Assembly: GCA_963775275.1 (NCBI GenBank)
Contig: CAVZII010000005.1
Location: forward strand, 2,604,001-2,668,000
Length of the DNA stretch: 64,000 bases
Direction: 5' to 3'
Source: JANWHQ01 sp963775275
GTDB taxonomy: Bacteria > Pseudomonadota > Alphaproteobacteria > Caulobacterales > Caulobacteraceae
Below the pieces are notes generated by a model. That model searched no databases. It was not told the origin of the DNA and saw only the letters and a program-made list of their open reading frames with translations. This document shows positions 1 through 8,746 of this stretch, one piece after another. Position 1 is the stretch's first letter, and each line of letters opens with the position of its first letter. The translations under genes and the position numbers were made by a program.

Positions 1-2
1 TG

Positions 3-997
<995 letters not shown>

Positions 998-1001
<4 letters not shown>

Positions 1002-1462
1002 TCATCCGGGACCTGGGCGAGACGCTCAGGGACCAGCCCTTCCTGAGGGGGCTGGAGGACCGCTTCTTCCGCCTGATCGTCGGCTGCGCCAGCAATGCTC
1101 GGTTCAAGGCCGGAGAGCGCCTGTTCCAAGAGGGCGGTCCCGCCGACCGTTTCTACCTGATCCGCGATGGCGCCGTGGCCCTCGAGATCAGCGCGCCGGG
1201 GCGGACCCTGACCGTCCAGACGCTTCGCAAGGGCGAGCTCGTGGGCGTGTCGTGGCTCGTCCCGCCCTACCGCTGGACCTACGACGCGCGGGCGGTGGAG
1301 CCCGTCCGCGTGGTCGCCATCGACGCGGCCTGCCTCAGGAACAAGAGCGAGGCCGACCACGACCTCGGCTACGAGATGATGAAGCGCTTCATGCCGATCA
1401 TGGTCCAGCGGCTCCACTCCGCGCGCCTGCAGGTGCTGGATGTCTATGGCGAGCACGCCTGA
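998..1462 (+). CDS. cyclic nucleotide-binding domain protein inside the hydrogenase operon
   Basis: This 154-aa protein is a single cAMP/cNMP-binding beta-barrel of Crp type. The core reads FKAGERLFQEGGPADRFYLI, then a GELVGVSWLVPP block. No helix-turn-helix follows: the chain ends after one C-helix-like segment (MMKRFMPIMVQRLHSARLQV). It is therefore unlikely to bind DNA itself and more likely acts as a ligand-sensing partner of the hydrogenase. It starts with ATG within the end of the beta gene and overlaps the gamma gene by 23 bases, so it is translationally embedded in the operon. The regulatory role is inferred only from this placement. Confidence 0.75.
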
Positions 1463-2300
1463 CTCCGCGGACCCGATCGTCGATCCGATGACGCCCAGGC
1501 TGGCGCGCGTGCGCGCACGCCGCCGCGAAAGCCCGGGCGTCTGGACGCTGGCGATCGAGCCGCTCGATCCTGGCCTGGAGCCGGCTGCGCCCGGCCAGTT
1601 CAACATGCTGACCGCCTTCGGCGTCGGCGAGGTCCCGATCAGCCTGAGCGGGGACCCCGAGGGTGGACTCGCGCTGGTTCATACGATCCGGGACGTGGGG
1701 CCCGTCTCGTCTGCGCTGGCGCAGCTTCGCGCGGGCGACGTCCTCGGCCTTCGCGGTCCCTTCGGCGCCGGCTGGCCCATGGCCGAGGCGGCCGGGCGCG
1801 ACGTGGTGGTCATGGCCGGCGGCCTCGGTCTAGCGCCCCTGCGGCCCGCGCTCTATCGTCTGCTGGCCGAACGGGAACGCTACGGCCAGCTCCTGCTGCT
1901 CTATGGCGCGAGGAGCCCGGCGGACATCCTGTTCCGCCGCGAGCTGGAGGCCTGGCGCCGTCGGCTGGACGTCGACATCGAGGTCACCGTCGACCACGCC
2001 GGGCCGGACTGGCGCGGCCACGTGGGCGTAGTCACCACCCTTCTGGCGCATGGGGTGTTCGACCCGGCCAGGACCATCGCCATGATCTGCGGCCCGGAGA
2101 TCATGATGCGCTTCTCCATCGCCGCCCTGATCGATGCGGGCGTGGCGCCGGAGGCCATCTACCTGTCCATGGAGCGCAACATGAAGTGCGCCATCGGCCA
2201 TTGCGGCCATTGCCAGCTCGGGCCCGTCTTCGTCTGCAAGGACGGGCCGGTGTTCCGCAACGACCGCGTTGCGTCCCTGATGCGGTGCAAGGAGCTCTGA
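1440..2300 (+). CDS. [NiFe] hydrogenase gamma subunit, FAD/NAD(P)-binding oxidoreductase
   Basis: A 286-aa flavoprotein of the ferredoxin-reductase / dihydroorotate-dehydrogenase electron-transfer family, expected to exchange electrons between NAD(P)H and the iron-sulfur chain. It has an N-terminal FAD-binding barrel (APGQFNMLTAFGVGEVPIS), a nucleotide-binding domain (VVMAGGLGLAPLRPAL; LLLYGARSPADILF; MICGPEIMMRF) and a C-terminal [2Fe-2S] cysteine motif (MKCAIGHCGHCQLGPVFVC). The start is uncertain: ATG 1440, ATG 1446 and ATG 1488 are in frame, and conserved sequence begins near PRLARVRARR. It is followed after one base by the small-subunit GTG. Length and domain order match group 3b gamma subunits. 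Confidence 0.85.
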   Translation: MSMASTPDSADPIVDPMTPRLARVRARRRESPGVWTLAIEPLDPGLEPAAPGQFNMLTAFGVGEVPISLSGDPEGGLALVHTIRDVGPVSSALAQLRAGDVLGLRGPFGAGWPMAEAAGRDVVVMAGGLGLAPLRPALYRLLAERERYGQLLLLYGARSPADILFRRELEAWRRRLDVDIEVTVDHAGPDWRGHVGVVTTLLAHGVFDPARTIAMICGPEIMMRFSIAALIDAGVAPEAIYLSMERNMKCAIGHCGHCQLGPVFVCKDGPVFRNDRVASLMRCKEL

Positions 2301-2301
2301 G

Positions 2302-3084
2302 GTGACGCAGGCTCGGCGCAAACCAAGACTCGGCGTCTGGAAGTTCGCCTCCTGCGACGGCTGCCAGCTCACCCTGCTCGACTGCGAGGACGAACTGCTC
2401 GCCGTGGCCGACGCCGTCGAGATCGCCTACTTCCCCGAGGCGACCCGCGCTGAGCCGACCGGCCGCTTCGACCTTTCCCTGGTGGAAGGCTCCATCACCA
2501 CTCCCCACGACGCCGAGCGCATCCTGGATGTCCGCCGGCGCTCGCGGATCATGATCACCATCGGCGCCTGCGCCACGGCGGGGGGCGTGCAGGCCCTGCG
2601 CAACTTCGCCGACGTGCGCGAGTACGCCTCCATCGTCTATGCGCGGCCCGACTACATCCGCACCCTGGCGACCTCGACGCCGATCGCCGATCACGTGCGC
2701 GTGGATTTCGAGCTTCGCGGGTGCCCGATCAGCAAGCACCAGCTCCTGGAGGTGATCACGGCGCTTCTCGTCGGCCGCCGCCCGGTCACGCCCAGCCACA
2801 GCGTCTGCATCGAGTGCAAGCTGAAGGGCAACGTCTGCGTCATGGTCGCCCACGGAACGCCGTGTCTGGGTCCGGTGACCCACGCGGGCTGCGGCGCCAT
2901 CTGCCCCTCGTTCAACCGCGGCTGCTACGGCTGCTACGGTCCCAAGGAGACGCCCAACGCCCCTTCGCTCAGCGGCCGGCTCGCCGAGCAGGGCCTCGGC
3001 CCACGCGACCTCGAGCGGCTCTACCGCACCTTCAACGCCGGCGCGCCGGACTTCCGCAAGGAAAGCGAGCGCCATGACCCGTAG
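2302..3084 (+). CDS. [NiFe] hydrogenase small (delta) subunit
   Basis: A 260-aa small subunit carrying iron-sulfur clusters next to the NiFe site. The proximal-cluster motif CDGCQLTLLDCEDELL lies close to the N-terminus, followed by GACATAGG, RGCPISKHQLLEV and a cysteine-rich C-terminal part (CIECKLKGNVCVM, HAGCGAICPSFNRGCYGCYGP). There is no twin-arginine signal, so the enzyme is cytoplasmic, as expected for group 3. It begins with GTG one base after the gamma stop and overlaps the large-subunit start by 11 bases. Assignment to group 3b follows from the beta-gamma-delta-alpha gene order. Confidence 0.9.
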   Translation: MTQARRKPRLGVWKFASCDGCQLTLLDCEDELLAVADAVEIAYFPEATRAEPTGRFDLSLVEGSITTPHDAERILDVRRRSRIMITIGACATAGGVQALRNFADVREYASIVYARPDYIRTLATSTPIADHVRVDFELRGCPISKHQLLEVITALLVGRRPVTPSHSVCIECKLKGNVCVMVAHGTPCLGPVTHAGCGAICPSFNRGCYGCYGPKETPNAPSLSGRLAEQGLGPRDLERLYRTFNAGAPDFRKESERHDP

Positions 3085-4363
3085 GACCATCAAGGTCGAC
3101 TACCTGGCCAGGGTCGAAGGCGAGGGCGCCTTCAAGGTGACGGTCCGCGACGGCGAGGTCGTCGGCGCCGAGCTCAGCATCTTCGAGCCGCCGCGGTTCT
3201 TCGAGGCCTTGCTGCGCGGGCGCGCCTTCTCCGAGGCGCCGGACATCACCTCGCGCATCTGTGGCATCTGCCCGGTCGCGTACCAGATGAGCGCCGTCCA
3301 CGCGATGGAGCGGGCCCTGGGCGTCGAGGTCGCCGGCCCGCTGCGCGAGCTTCGCCGGCTGCTCTACTGCGGCGAGTGGATCGAGAGCCACGCGCTGCAC
3401 GTCTACATGCTGCACGCGCCCGACTTCCTGGGCTACGCGGGCGCCGTCGAGATGGCCCGGGACCACGGCGAGGAGGTCCGCCGGGGGCTCCAGCTGAAGA
3501 AGGCCGGCAACGAGATCCTGACCCTTCTGGGCGGGCGCGAGATCCATCCGATCAATGTCCGCGTCGGCGGCTTCTATCGCGTTCCGACCCGGCGCGAGCT
3601 CGAGCCCCTGGCCGAGCGGCTGAAGTGGGCGCGCGAGGCGGCGCTCCAGACCGTGCGCTGGGTCGCCGGCTTCGACTTCCCCGAGGCCGAGCGCGACTAC
3701 GAGTTCGTGGCGCTCCGCCACCCGGACGAGTACCCCTTCAACGAAGGCCGGATCGTCTCCAGCCTCGGGCTCGACATCACCGCCGGCGAGTTCGACCGGC
3801 ACTTCGAGGAGACGCACGTCCGGCGCTCGACCGCCTTGCACGCGCGTCTGCGCGAGCGGGGCGCCTATCTCGTCGGGCCGCTCGCCCGCTACAGCCTGAA
3901 CTTCAACCGCCTCTCGCCCATGGCCCAGGCGGCGGCGCGGGAGGCCGGCCTCGGCCCCGTCTGCCGCAGCCCCCACCGCGGCATCATCGTGCGGGCGGTG
4001 GAGGTCCTCTACGCCTGCGACGAGGCGCTGCGGATCATCAAGGCCTATCGGCCGCCCGACCGCGCCACCGTCGAGGTCGAGCCTCGCGCCGGCGTCGGCT
4101 GCGCGGCGACCGAGGCCCCGCGCGGCCTGCTCTACCACCGCTACCGGCTGGAGCCGGACGGGACCATCGCCGAGGCGACCATCACGCCGCCCACCTCCCA
4201 GAACCAGGCCAGCATCGAGGCGGATCTCGCCGGCTTCGTCGGCGCCTGGCTGGACCTTCCCGACGACGAGCTGCGCCATCGCTGCGAACAGGTGGTGCGC
4301 AACTACGACCCCTGCATCTCCTGCTCGACCCACTTCCTGCGCCTGGAGGTCGACCGTGGCTGA
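3074..4363 (+). CDS. [NiFe] hydrogenase large (alpha) subunit
   Basis: The 429-aa catalytic subunit that binds the NiFe(CN)2CO centre and interconverts H2 with protons and electrons. The N-terminal nickel motif is RICGICPVAYQMSAVHAME (about residues 62-80). The C-terminal motif is DPCISCSTH, followed by a nine-residue tail (FLRLEVDRG) of the kind removed by an endopeptidase during maturation. The PVAYQ variant of the first motif is typical of group 3b. The gene overlaps the small-subunit gene, and the maturation protease gene overlaps its last 8 bases. All four nickel-ligand cysteines are present, so the enzyme should be functional. Confidence 0.92.
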   Translation: MTRRTIKVDYLARVEGEGAFKVTVRDGEVVGAELSIFEPPRFFEALLRGRAFSEAPDITSRICGICPVAYQMSAVHAMERALGVEVAGPLRELRRLLYCGEWIESHALHVYMLHAPDFLGYAGAVEMARDHGEEVRRGLQLKKAGNEILTLLGGREIHPINVRVGGFYRVPTRRELEPLAERLKWAREAALQTVRWVAGFDFPEAERDYEFVALRHPDEYPFNEGRIVSSLGLDITAGEFDRHFEETHVRRSTALHARLRERGAYLVGPLARYSLNFNRLSPMAQAAAREAGLGPVCRSPHRGIIVRAVEVLYACDEALRIIKAYRPPDRATVEVEPRAGVGCAATEAPRGLLYHRYRLEPDGTIAEATITPPTSQNQASIEADLAGFVGAWLDLPDDELRHRCEQVVRNYDPCISCSTHFLRLEVDRG

Positions 4364-4853
4364 GACGGGGCCCGGCGCCCGCGCGCCGGTGCTCGTGCTG
4401 GCGATCGGCAACCCCGACCGGGGCGATGACCGCGCCGGCCGCGCGGCCGCCCACGCCCTGCGCGCCCTTGCGCCGGACCATGTGGAGGTCGTGGAGGCGG
4501 ACGGCGAGGCGACGGCCCTGCTCGCCAGCCTGGAGCGGGCGGGGGCCGCCTTCCTCATCGACGCCTGCGCGTCCGGCGCGCCGGTCGGGACCATCCATCG
4601 CTTCGATGTCGCCGAGGCGCCGCTGCCCCAGGCCGCGTTCAGCGTGTCGAGCCACGGCCTTGGCCTGCATCACGCCATCGAGCTGGCGCGCGCGCTGGGC
4701 GGCCTGCCCAGCCGCTGTGTGGTCTATGCCATCGAGGGCGCCTGCTTCGACGTCGGGGCGCCGATGTCGCCGGCCGTGGCGGCCGCGGGCGGGGAGGCCG
4801 CCCGCCGGATCTTGGCCGAGATCGGCGGGGCGGACGGAGGCGGCCATGCATGA
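4356..4853 (+). CDS. hydrogenase maturation endopeptidase
   Basis: A 165-aa protease of the HycI/HybD/HoxM family that trims the C-terminal tail of the large subunit after nickel insertion. The family motif GNPDRGDDRAG near the N-terminus carries an acidic nickel-sensing residue, and further conserved blocks are IDACASGAPVGTIHRFD and SSHGLGLHHAIELA. It starts with GTG at 4356, preceded by a strong GGAGGT ribosome-binding site at 4345-4350 inside the large-subunit gene. The likely substrate is the tail after DPCISCSTH in the gene just upstream. The next gene overlaps its stop by 8 bases. Confidence 0.85.
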   Translation: MAETGPGARAPVLVLAIGNPDRGDDRAGRAAAHALRALAPDHVEVVEADGEATALLASLERAGAAFLIDACASGAPVGTIHRFDVAEAPLPQAAFSVSSHGLGLHHAIELARALGGLPSRCVVYAIEGACFDVGAPMSPAVAAAGGEAARRILAEIGGADGGGHA

Positions 4854-5109
4854 GGCGGGGCTGATGAAGGGCCTGATGCGCCGGATCGAGGAGGTCGCCG
4901 AGGCCGAGGGCGCCCGGCGCGTGGTCGCCGTGTCGGTCTGGCTGGGCGCGCTCAGCCACATGTCGCCCCAGCACTTCGCCGAACACTTCGAGGAGGTCTC
5001 GGCCGGGACGCTCGCACAGGACGCCCGCCTGACCGCGACGCCCTCCGACGACCTGCATCACCCGAACGCCCAGGACGTCCTGTTGGAGAGCGTCGAGCTG
5101 GAGGACTGA
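4846..5109 (+). CDS. HypA-like nickel-insertion protein lacking the zinc-binding domain
   Basis: The 87-aa product begins MHEAGLMKGLMRRIEEVAE, keeping the N-terminal MHE nickel-binding motif of HypA, and ends DVLLESVELED, resembling the last strand of HypA. The usual central zinc domain with two CxxC pairs is absent: the chain contains no cysteine, and RLTATPSDDLHH replaces it, explaining the short length (HypA is usually about 113 aa). It is the last gene of the hydrogenase operon and overlaps the protease gene. A dedicated nickel-delivery role for this hydrogenase is inferred. No hypB-F genes occur in the window. Confidence 0.7.
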   Translation: MHEAGLMKGLMRRIEEVAEAEGARRVVAVSVWLGALSHMSPQHFAEHFEEVSAGTLAQDARLTATPSDDLHHPNAQDVLLESVELED

Positions 5110-5134
5110 GCCGGCCGCGCGCCCTCGGGCCGGC
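5110..5134. terminator. GC-rich hairpin between convergent hydrogenase operon and giant-protein cassette
   Basis: GCCGGCC (5110-5116) pairs with GGCCGGC (5128-5134) around an 11-base loop, exactly in the 26-base gap between two convergent genes. There is no T-run, so it is a plausible two-way transcription barrier rather than a classic intrinsic terminator. Confidence 0.4.
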
Positions 5135-5135
5135 G

Positions 5136-8100
5136 TCACCCCTCGACGATCGCGTGATCCACGTCCGTCAGGGCTACCGCCGAGGCGAACAGCGCTGAGA
5201 TCCCGGCCAGGGTGAGGTCGGTCTTGCTGCCGTCGGGGTTCCAGATGTCGATGTCGCCCGAAGCGGGCGCCGTCTCCGGACGCAGGATCGGGCGCGCGGA
5301 AAGGCGCTCGCTGCCGCGGGCGTCCAGGTCGCGGATCGCCTTGACCAGCTCGGCCGGATCGTCCGGCAGCCGGGTGGTCGGCACGCCCAGGCGGTCCGCC
5401 ATCAGCTGGATGCGGAAGGCTCGCACGTCCTGCGGCCGCCCGTCCACGAGCCGCTCGTCGAAGACGCTGGCGGCCAGCGATGAGTCCCAGCTGAGGCCAC
5501 GCCGCCAAAGGTGCGTCGTGCCCGTGAGGGCGAAGGCGTCGTCCACCACCACCGACGTGCTGGCCAGCCTCAGCGCCCGGTCGGCGCCCACGCCCGGCGA
5601 GAACAGGGCGAAATGGTCCGGCGCGGCGGCCCGGATCGCATCGATCGCGTCCATCAGGCAGTGGTCGCGCACCTCCTGCAGGCGCTTGGGCGTTCCGGGC
5701 GCGAGCAGCGCGGGAGTGCACAGCGCCACGCGCAGGCCCTTGCGGGCGGCCATGCGCGCCAGCAGCCTTTGCCAGAGCTGCAGGTTCTCCGACCCGGAGT
5801 CGATGGCGAGGTTATCGACGGCGGGCGTCTCCAGGTAGACGAGGTCCTGGGCGCGGTCGACGGCCGCCAGGAGGGCGGTGAGCGCCTCGCGCGCGCCGAA
5901 GGCCGAGGTCATCAGCCGCCGGTCCAGCGCCCGCGTCATCGAATCGATCGGCCCGCTGGCGGCGCTGCGCAGGGCCGATCCGGCGCCGCCCGCCACCGAG
6001 ACCTGGGCGTCCAGCCAGGACTCCAGCGCCGCCTCGTTCTGGCTGAGCGGGAAGGCGTTCGCGGCCACCGCCGCGGTGGCGACGCCGGGGATGCCCTCCA
6101 TGCCGAAGGCTGTGGTGCGCAGCACCGCCACGACCGGGCCCGCGCCCGCGCCGTCCGCGATGGCCGGCAGGGCGGTGGCGGCTTCGGCGGCCAGGGCGAT
6201 CTCGCTCTGCACGGCGGCCGAGCGCACTGGATCGCTCAGCCCCTGGACGATGGCGAAGCCGAGCCCCGCCGTCCGTTCGCGCGTATATTCCGCGACCGCG
6301 ACCGCGGGCGCGCCCGTGAGCGAGACGCCTGTCCCGTGCGTCTCGATGCTCGCCGCGACCCCCGGATAGCCCAGGAAGAAGTTCGCCCCCGGCTCGAGCG
6401 CCCAGGGCGCCGGCGGCGAGGCGCCGATCACGGCGCTGGCCGAGCCCCCGGAGGAGGTCGAGGACGTCGCCGCCGCCACCTCCAGCCGGTCCTGCAGGGC
6501 GTAGGGGACGGACGAGGCGGTCGCCGCGCCCAGCGCCGACCGGTCCAGCAGGTGCAGGCGGGTCCCGACGATGGCGTCCAGCCCGCCCTTGGGGTCGCCG
6601 CCCGCCGTCGGCGTCCGCGGCAGCGGCCGGCCGACCGCGTCGGCCCGGTCCGGCGTCGAGCCGAACGCGGGGATGGTCAAGGAGACGATGTCGGCACCGG
6701 CCTGCAGCCGGTTCTTCAGGGTGTTGGCGTCCCACGCGTTGGCGGCCAGGGAGGTGCGGTCGACCAGGGTGGGCGGATCGTCCGTCAGCACCACGTGGGC
6801 GCCGGGCGGCGCGGCGTTGGCCGGCAGGGCGCCCGAGCCGCCGGCTCCGGTCTCGCAGACCGTCCAGTTTCCCGAGATGCTGGTCGCCGGCGAGCCGGCC
6901 ACGGGGGCCGGCCGGTCGAAGCGGCGGTCGGCGTAGCTGCGGCGCGCGACGACGGCCCCCGTCCCGTCGGTGAGCAGGACCAGCATGTCCATGCCCATCA
7001 GGCCGCCCGCGTCCACCTTGCCGGGCGCCAGGTCCATCACCAGGAGGGCGACGCCGCTGGCGTTGGCGCGGCCGGCCCCCCCGGTCAGGCGGAAGTGCAG
7101 GCCGCTCTCAAGGTCGAACCCGAGCGGCCAGGCGCGCACCCAGGCGTTGGCGTTGGCGTTGGCGGCGCCGAGGTTGACCTCCACCAGCACCCATTGGTGA
7201 TCGCCCGCCAGGGCGCCGCCGCCGGTGAGCGCCCGCACCCGGTACTGTCCTGCCGTCGGGACGGATGCGGCCCCGGCGTCGGCGAGCGCCGAGGGGAGGC
7301 TGGGCGCGCCGCCGGCCGCTGGGGCAGCGCCGGCGGGGGTTCCGCCCCAGAGGGCGTCGGCGATGCCGGCCACCAGCCGCGTCGGGTTGGCGGCGCTCGG
7401 CACGGCCAGGAGGGCGTCGGCGACCTGGCGGCCGTTGGCCAGGAGGACGCCTGCAGTGTTGGAGGTCCGGTTCACATTGATCCGCGTGCTCGGCCGGTTC
7501 TGGGCCGACTGCCGGCGCTCGGCAGGCGTCGACACGGCGGCGCGGCTGTCGCGCCGCGTCACGCCGACCAACTGGACCTCCTCGTCCACCACCGCCACCC
7601 GGACGAAGTCGCGGGCGAGCCCCGCGTGCACCGGGCCGCCGGGCCAGACATTGGCCGTCGTCCCATAGGCGCCTGTGGGCAGCACCGCCATCCGGGCCCG
7701 GGGCGCGTTGTCCACCTGTGGGTTGTCCGGCGGGGGCGTCGTTCCGGGCGCCGGGAGCGACGAGAAGGAAAGGCTGACCGAGTTGTTCCCCGTCGGCTGG
7801 ATCAGGTTCGATGTCGCAGCCGAGCCGCCGCTCTGCAGCCGGTCGTTCAGGAAGGGCGCGCCGAGCGGCCCCTCGTGCGCGTCCACGAGGTGCAGCGTGC
7901 GCCCGGCGGCGACCTGCGCCACCACCGGCAGACCGCCGGACTGCGGATAGTCGCCCGCCGCGATGCTCGGCGCGATCAGCTGGTAGTCCGTGGCCCCGGT
8001 CGCGGGATCGTCCCCGACCGCTGTGTTCAGCAGCCACGACCACCAGGACGCCGCCGCGCCCGGGTCGATGGCGCGGCCGCGCCGGTCGAAGGCCCAAAGG

Positions 8101-8744
8101 TCGACCGCGCCGCTCAGCCCGGTCAAGAGCTTGTCGCGGTCCGCGGCCGCGCCGCCGGGCCGGCGCAGGCGGGTCATCGGCACGGCCCCGTTGGCGAGGC
8201 TCGAGCCGCTCAGCGCCAGGCCCACCGACGCGACCCTCTCCTGGTCGGACGATCCGGGCAGGGCGCCCGCCCCGCCGAGCAGCGGGAACAGCCCCGCCGC
8301 GGTCAGCGGCGTCGAGGCCGGCAGCACCATGGCCAGGCTGCGCACCTGCGGCCGCGTGGGCGTTCCCACGGTGGTGGGCGCGCTGGCGGCGGTATTGGCG
8401 GTGGCCGCCGGGATCAGCCCGACCAGCTGGTGCAGGCGCGCCTCCACCTCCGGCAGCAGGCGGAAGTAGGCGACCAGCCGGTTGTTGGGGAAGGGCCAGG
8501 TCCCGTCGGCGTCCTGCAGGGCGTCCAGGGCGGCCGGCGGGTGGGCGGAGTCGGTGATATAGAGGCTGAGCACGCCCGTCGCCGGGGCGTACCAGTCCGT
8601 GGCGGCGCCGAAGTTGACCGTGAGGCCCAGCTTCTTGGTCGCGTCCAGCGCTCCCAGGTTGATGGCGCCGTCCGAGAACCACGGGCCGAGCACGGGCGCC
8701 ATGATCCCGAGGTTGGAGATGGCGGGATTGAGGGTGATCGCCAT
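5136..8744 (-). CDS. giant hypothetical protein (cassette gene 3) with degenerate phospholipase-D-like C-terminus
   Basis: A 1202-aa protein starting at ATG 8744 (MAITLNPAISNLGIMAPVLG), 2 bases after the stop of the preceding cassette gene. No signal peptide or membrane segment is apparent, and most of the chain is Ala/Gly/Pro-rich and not recognisable. The last 250 residues resemble a phospholipase-D fold: ALTALLAAVDRAQDLVYLET, then LRVALCTPALLAPGTPKR, then LRLASTSVVVDDAFALTG followed by TTHLWRRGLSWDSS. The position of the HxKxxxxD signature has Leu and Ser in place of His and Lys, so catalysis is doubtful. Function is unknown; the strict operon with two other giant genes suggests they work together. 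Confidence 0.7.
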   Translation of the reverse strand: MAITLNPAISNLGIMAPVLGPWFSDGAINLGALDATKKLGLTVNFGAATDWYAPATGVLSLYITDSAHPPAALDALQDADGTWPFPNNRLVAYFRLLPEVEARLHQLVGLIPAATANTAASAPTTVGTPTRPQVRSLAMVLPASTPLTAAGLFPLLGGAGALPGSSDQERVASVGLALSGSSLANGAVPMTRLRRPGGAAADRDKLLTGLSGAVDLWAFDRRGRAIDPGAAASWWSWLLNTAVGDDPATGATDYQLIAPSIAAGDYPQSGGLPVVAQVAAGRTLHLVDAHEGPLGAPFLNDRLQSGGSAATSNLIQPTGNNSVSLSFSSLPAPGTTPPPDNPQVDNAPRARMAVLPTGAYGTTANVWPGGPVHAGLARDFVRVAVVDEEVQLVGVTRRDSRAAVSTPAERRQSAQNRPSTRINVNRTSNTAGVLLANGRQVADALLAVPSAANPTRLVAGIADALWGGTPAGAAPAAGGAPSLPSALADAGAASVPTAGQYRVRALTGGGALAGDHQWVLVEVNLGAANANANAWVRAWPLGFDLESGLHFRLTGGAGRANASGVALLVMDLAPGKVDAGGLMGMDMLVLLTDGTGAVVARRSYADRRFDRPAPVAGSPATSISGNWTVCETGAGGSGALPANAAPPGAHVVLTDDPPTLVDRTSLAANAWDANTLKNRLQAGADIVSLTIPAFGSTPDRADAVGRPLPRTPTAGGDPKGGLDAIVGTRLHLLDRSALGAATASSVPYALQDRLEVAAATSSTSSGGSASAVIGASPPAPWALEPGANFFLGYPGVAASIETHGTGVSLTGAPAVAVAEYTRERTAGLGFAIVQGLSDPVRSAAVQSEIALAAEAATALPAIADGAGAGPVVAVLRTTAFGMEGIPGVATAAVAANAFPLSQNEAALESWLDAQVSVAGGAGSALRSAASGPIDSMTRALDRRLMTSAFGAREALTALLAAVDRAQDLVYLETPAVDNLAIDSGSENLQLWQRLLARMAARKGLRVALCTPALLAPGTPKRLQEVRDHCLMDAIDAIRAAAPDHFALFSPGVGADRALRLASTSVVVDDAFALTGTTHLWRRGLSWDSSLAASVFDERLVDGRPQDVRAFRIQLMADRLGVPTTRLPDDPAELVKAIRDLDARGSERLSARPILRPETAPASGDIDIWNPDGSKTDLTLAGISALFASAVALTDVDHAIVEG

Positions 8745-8746
8745 GG

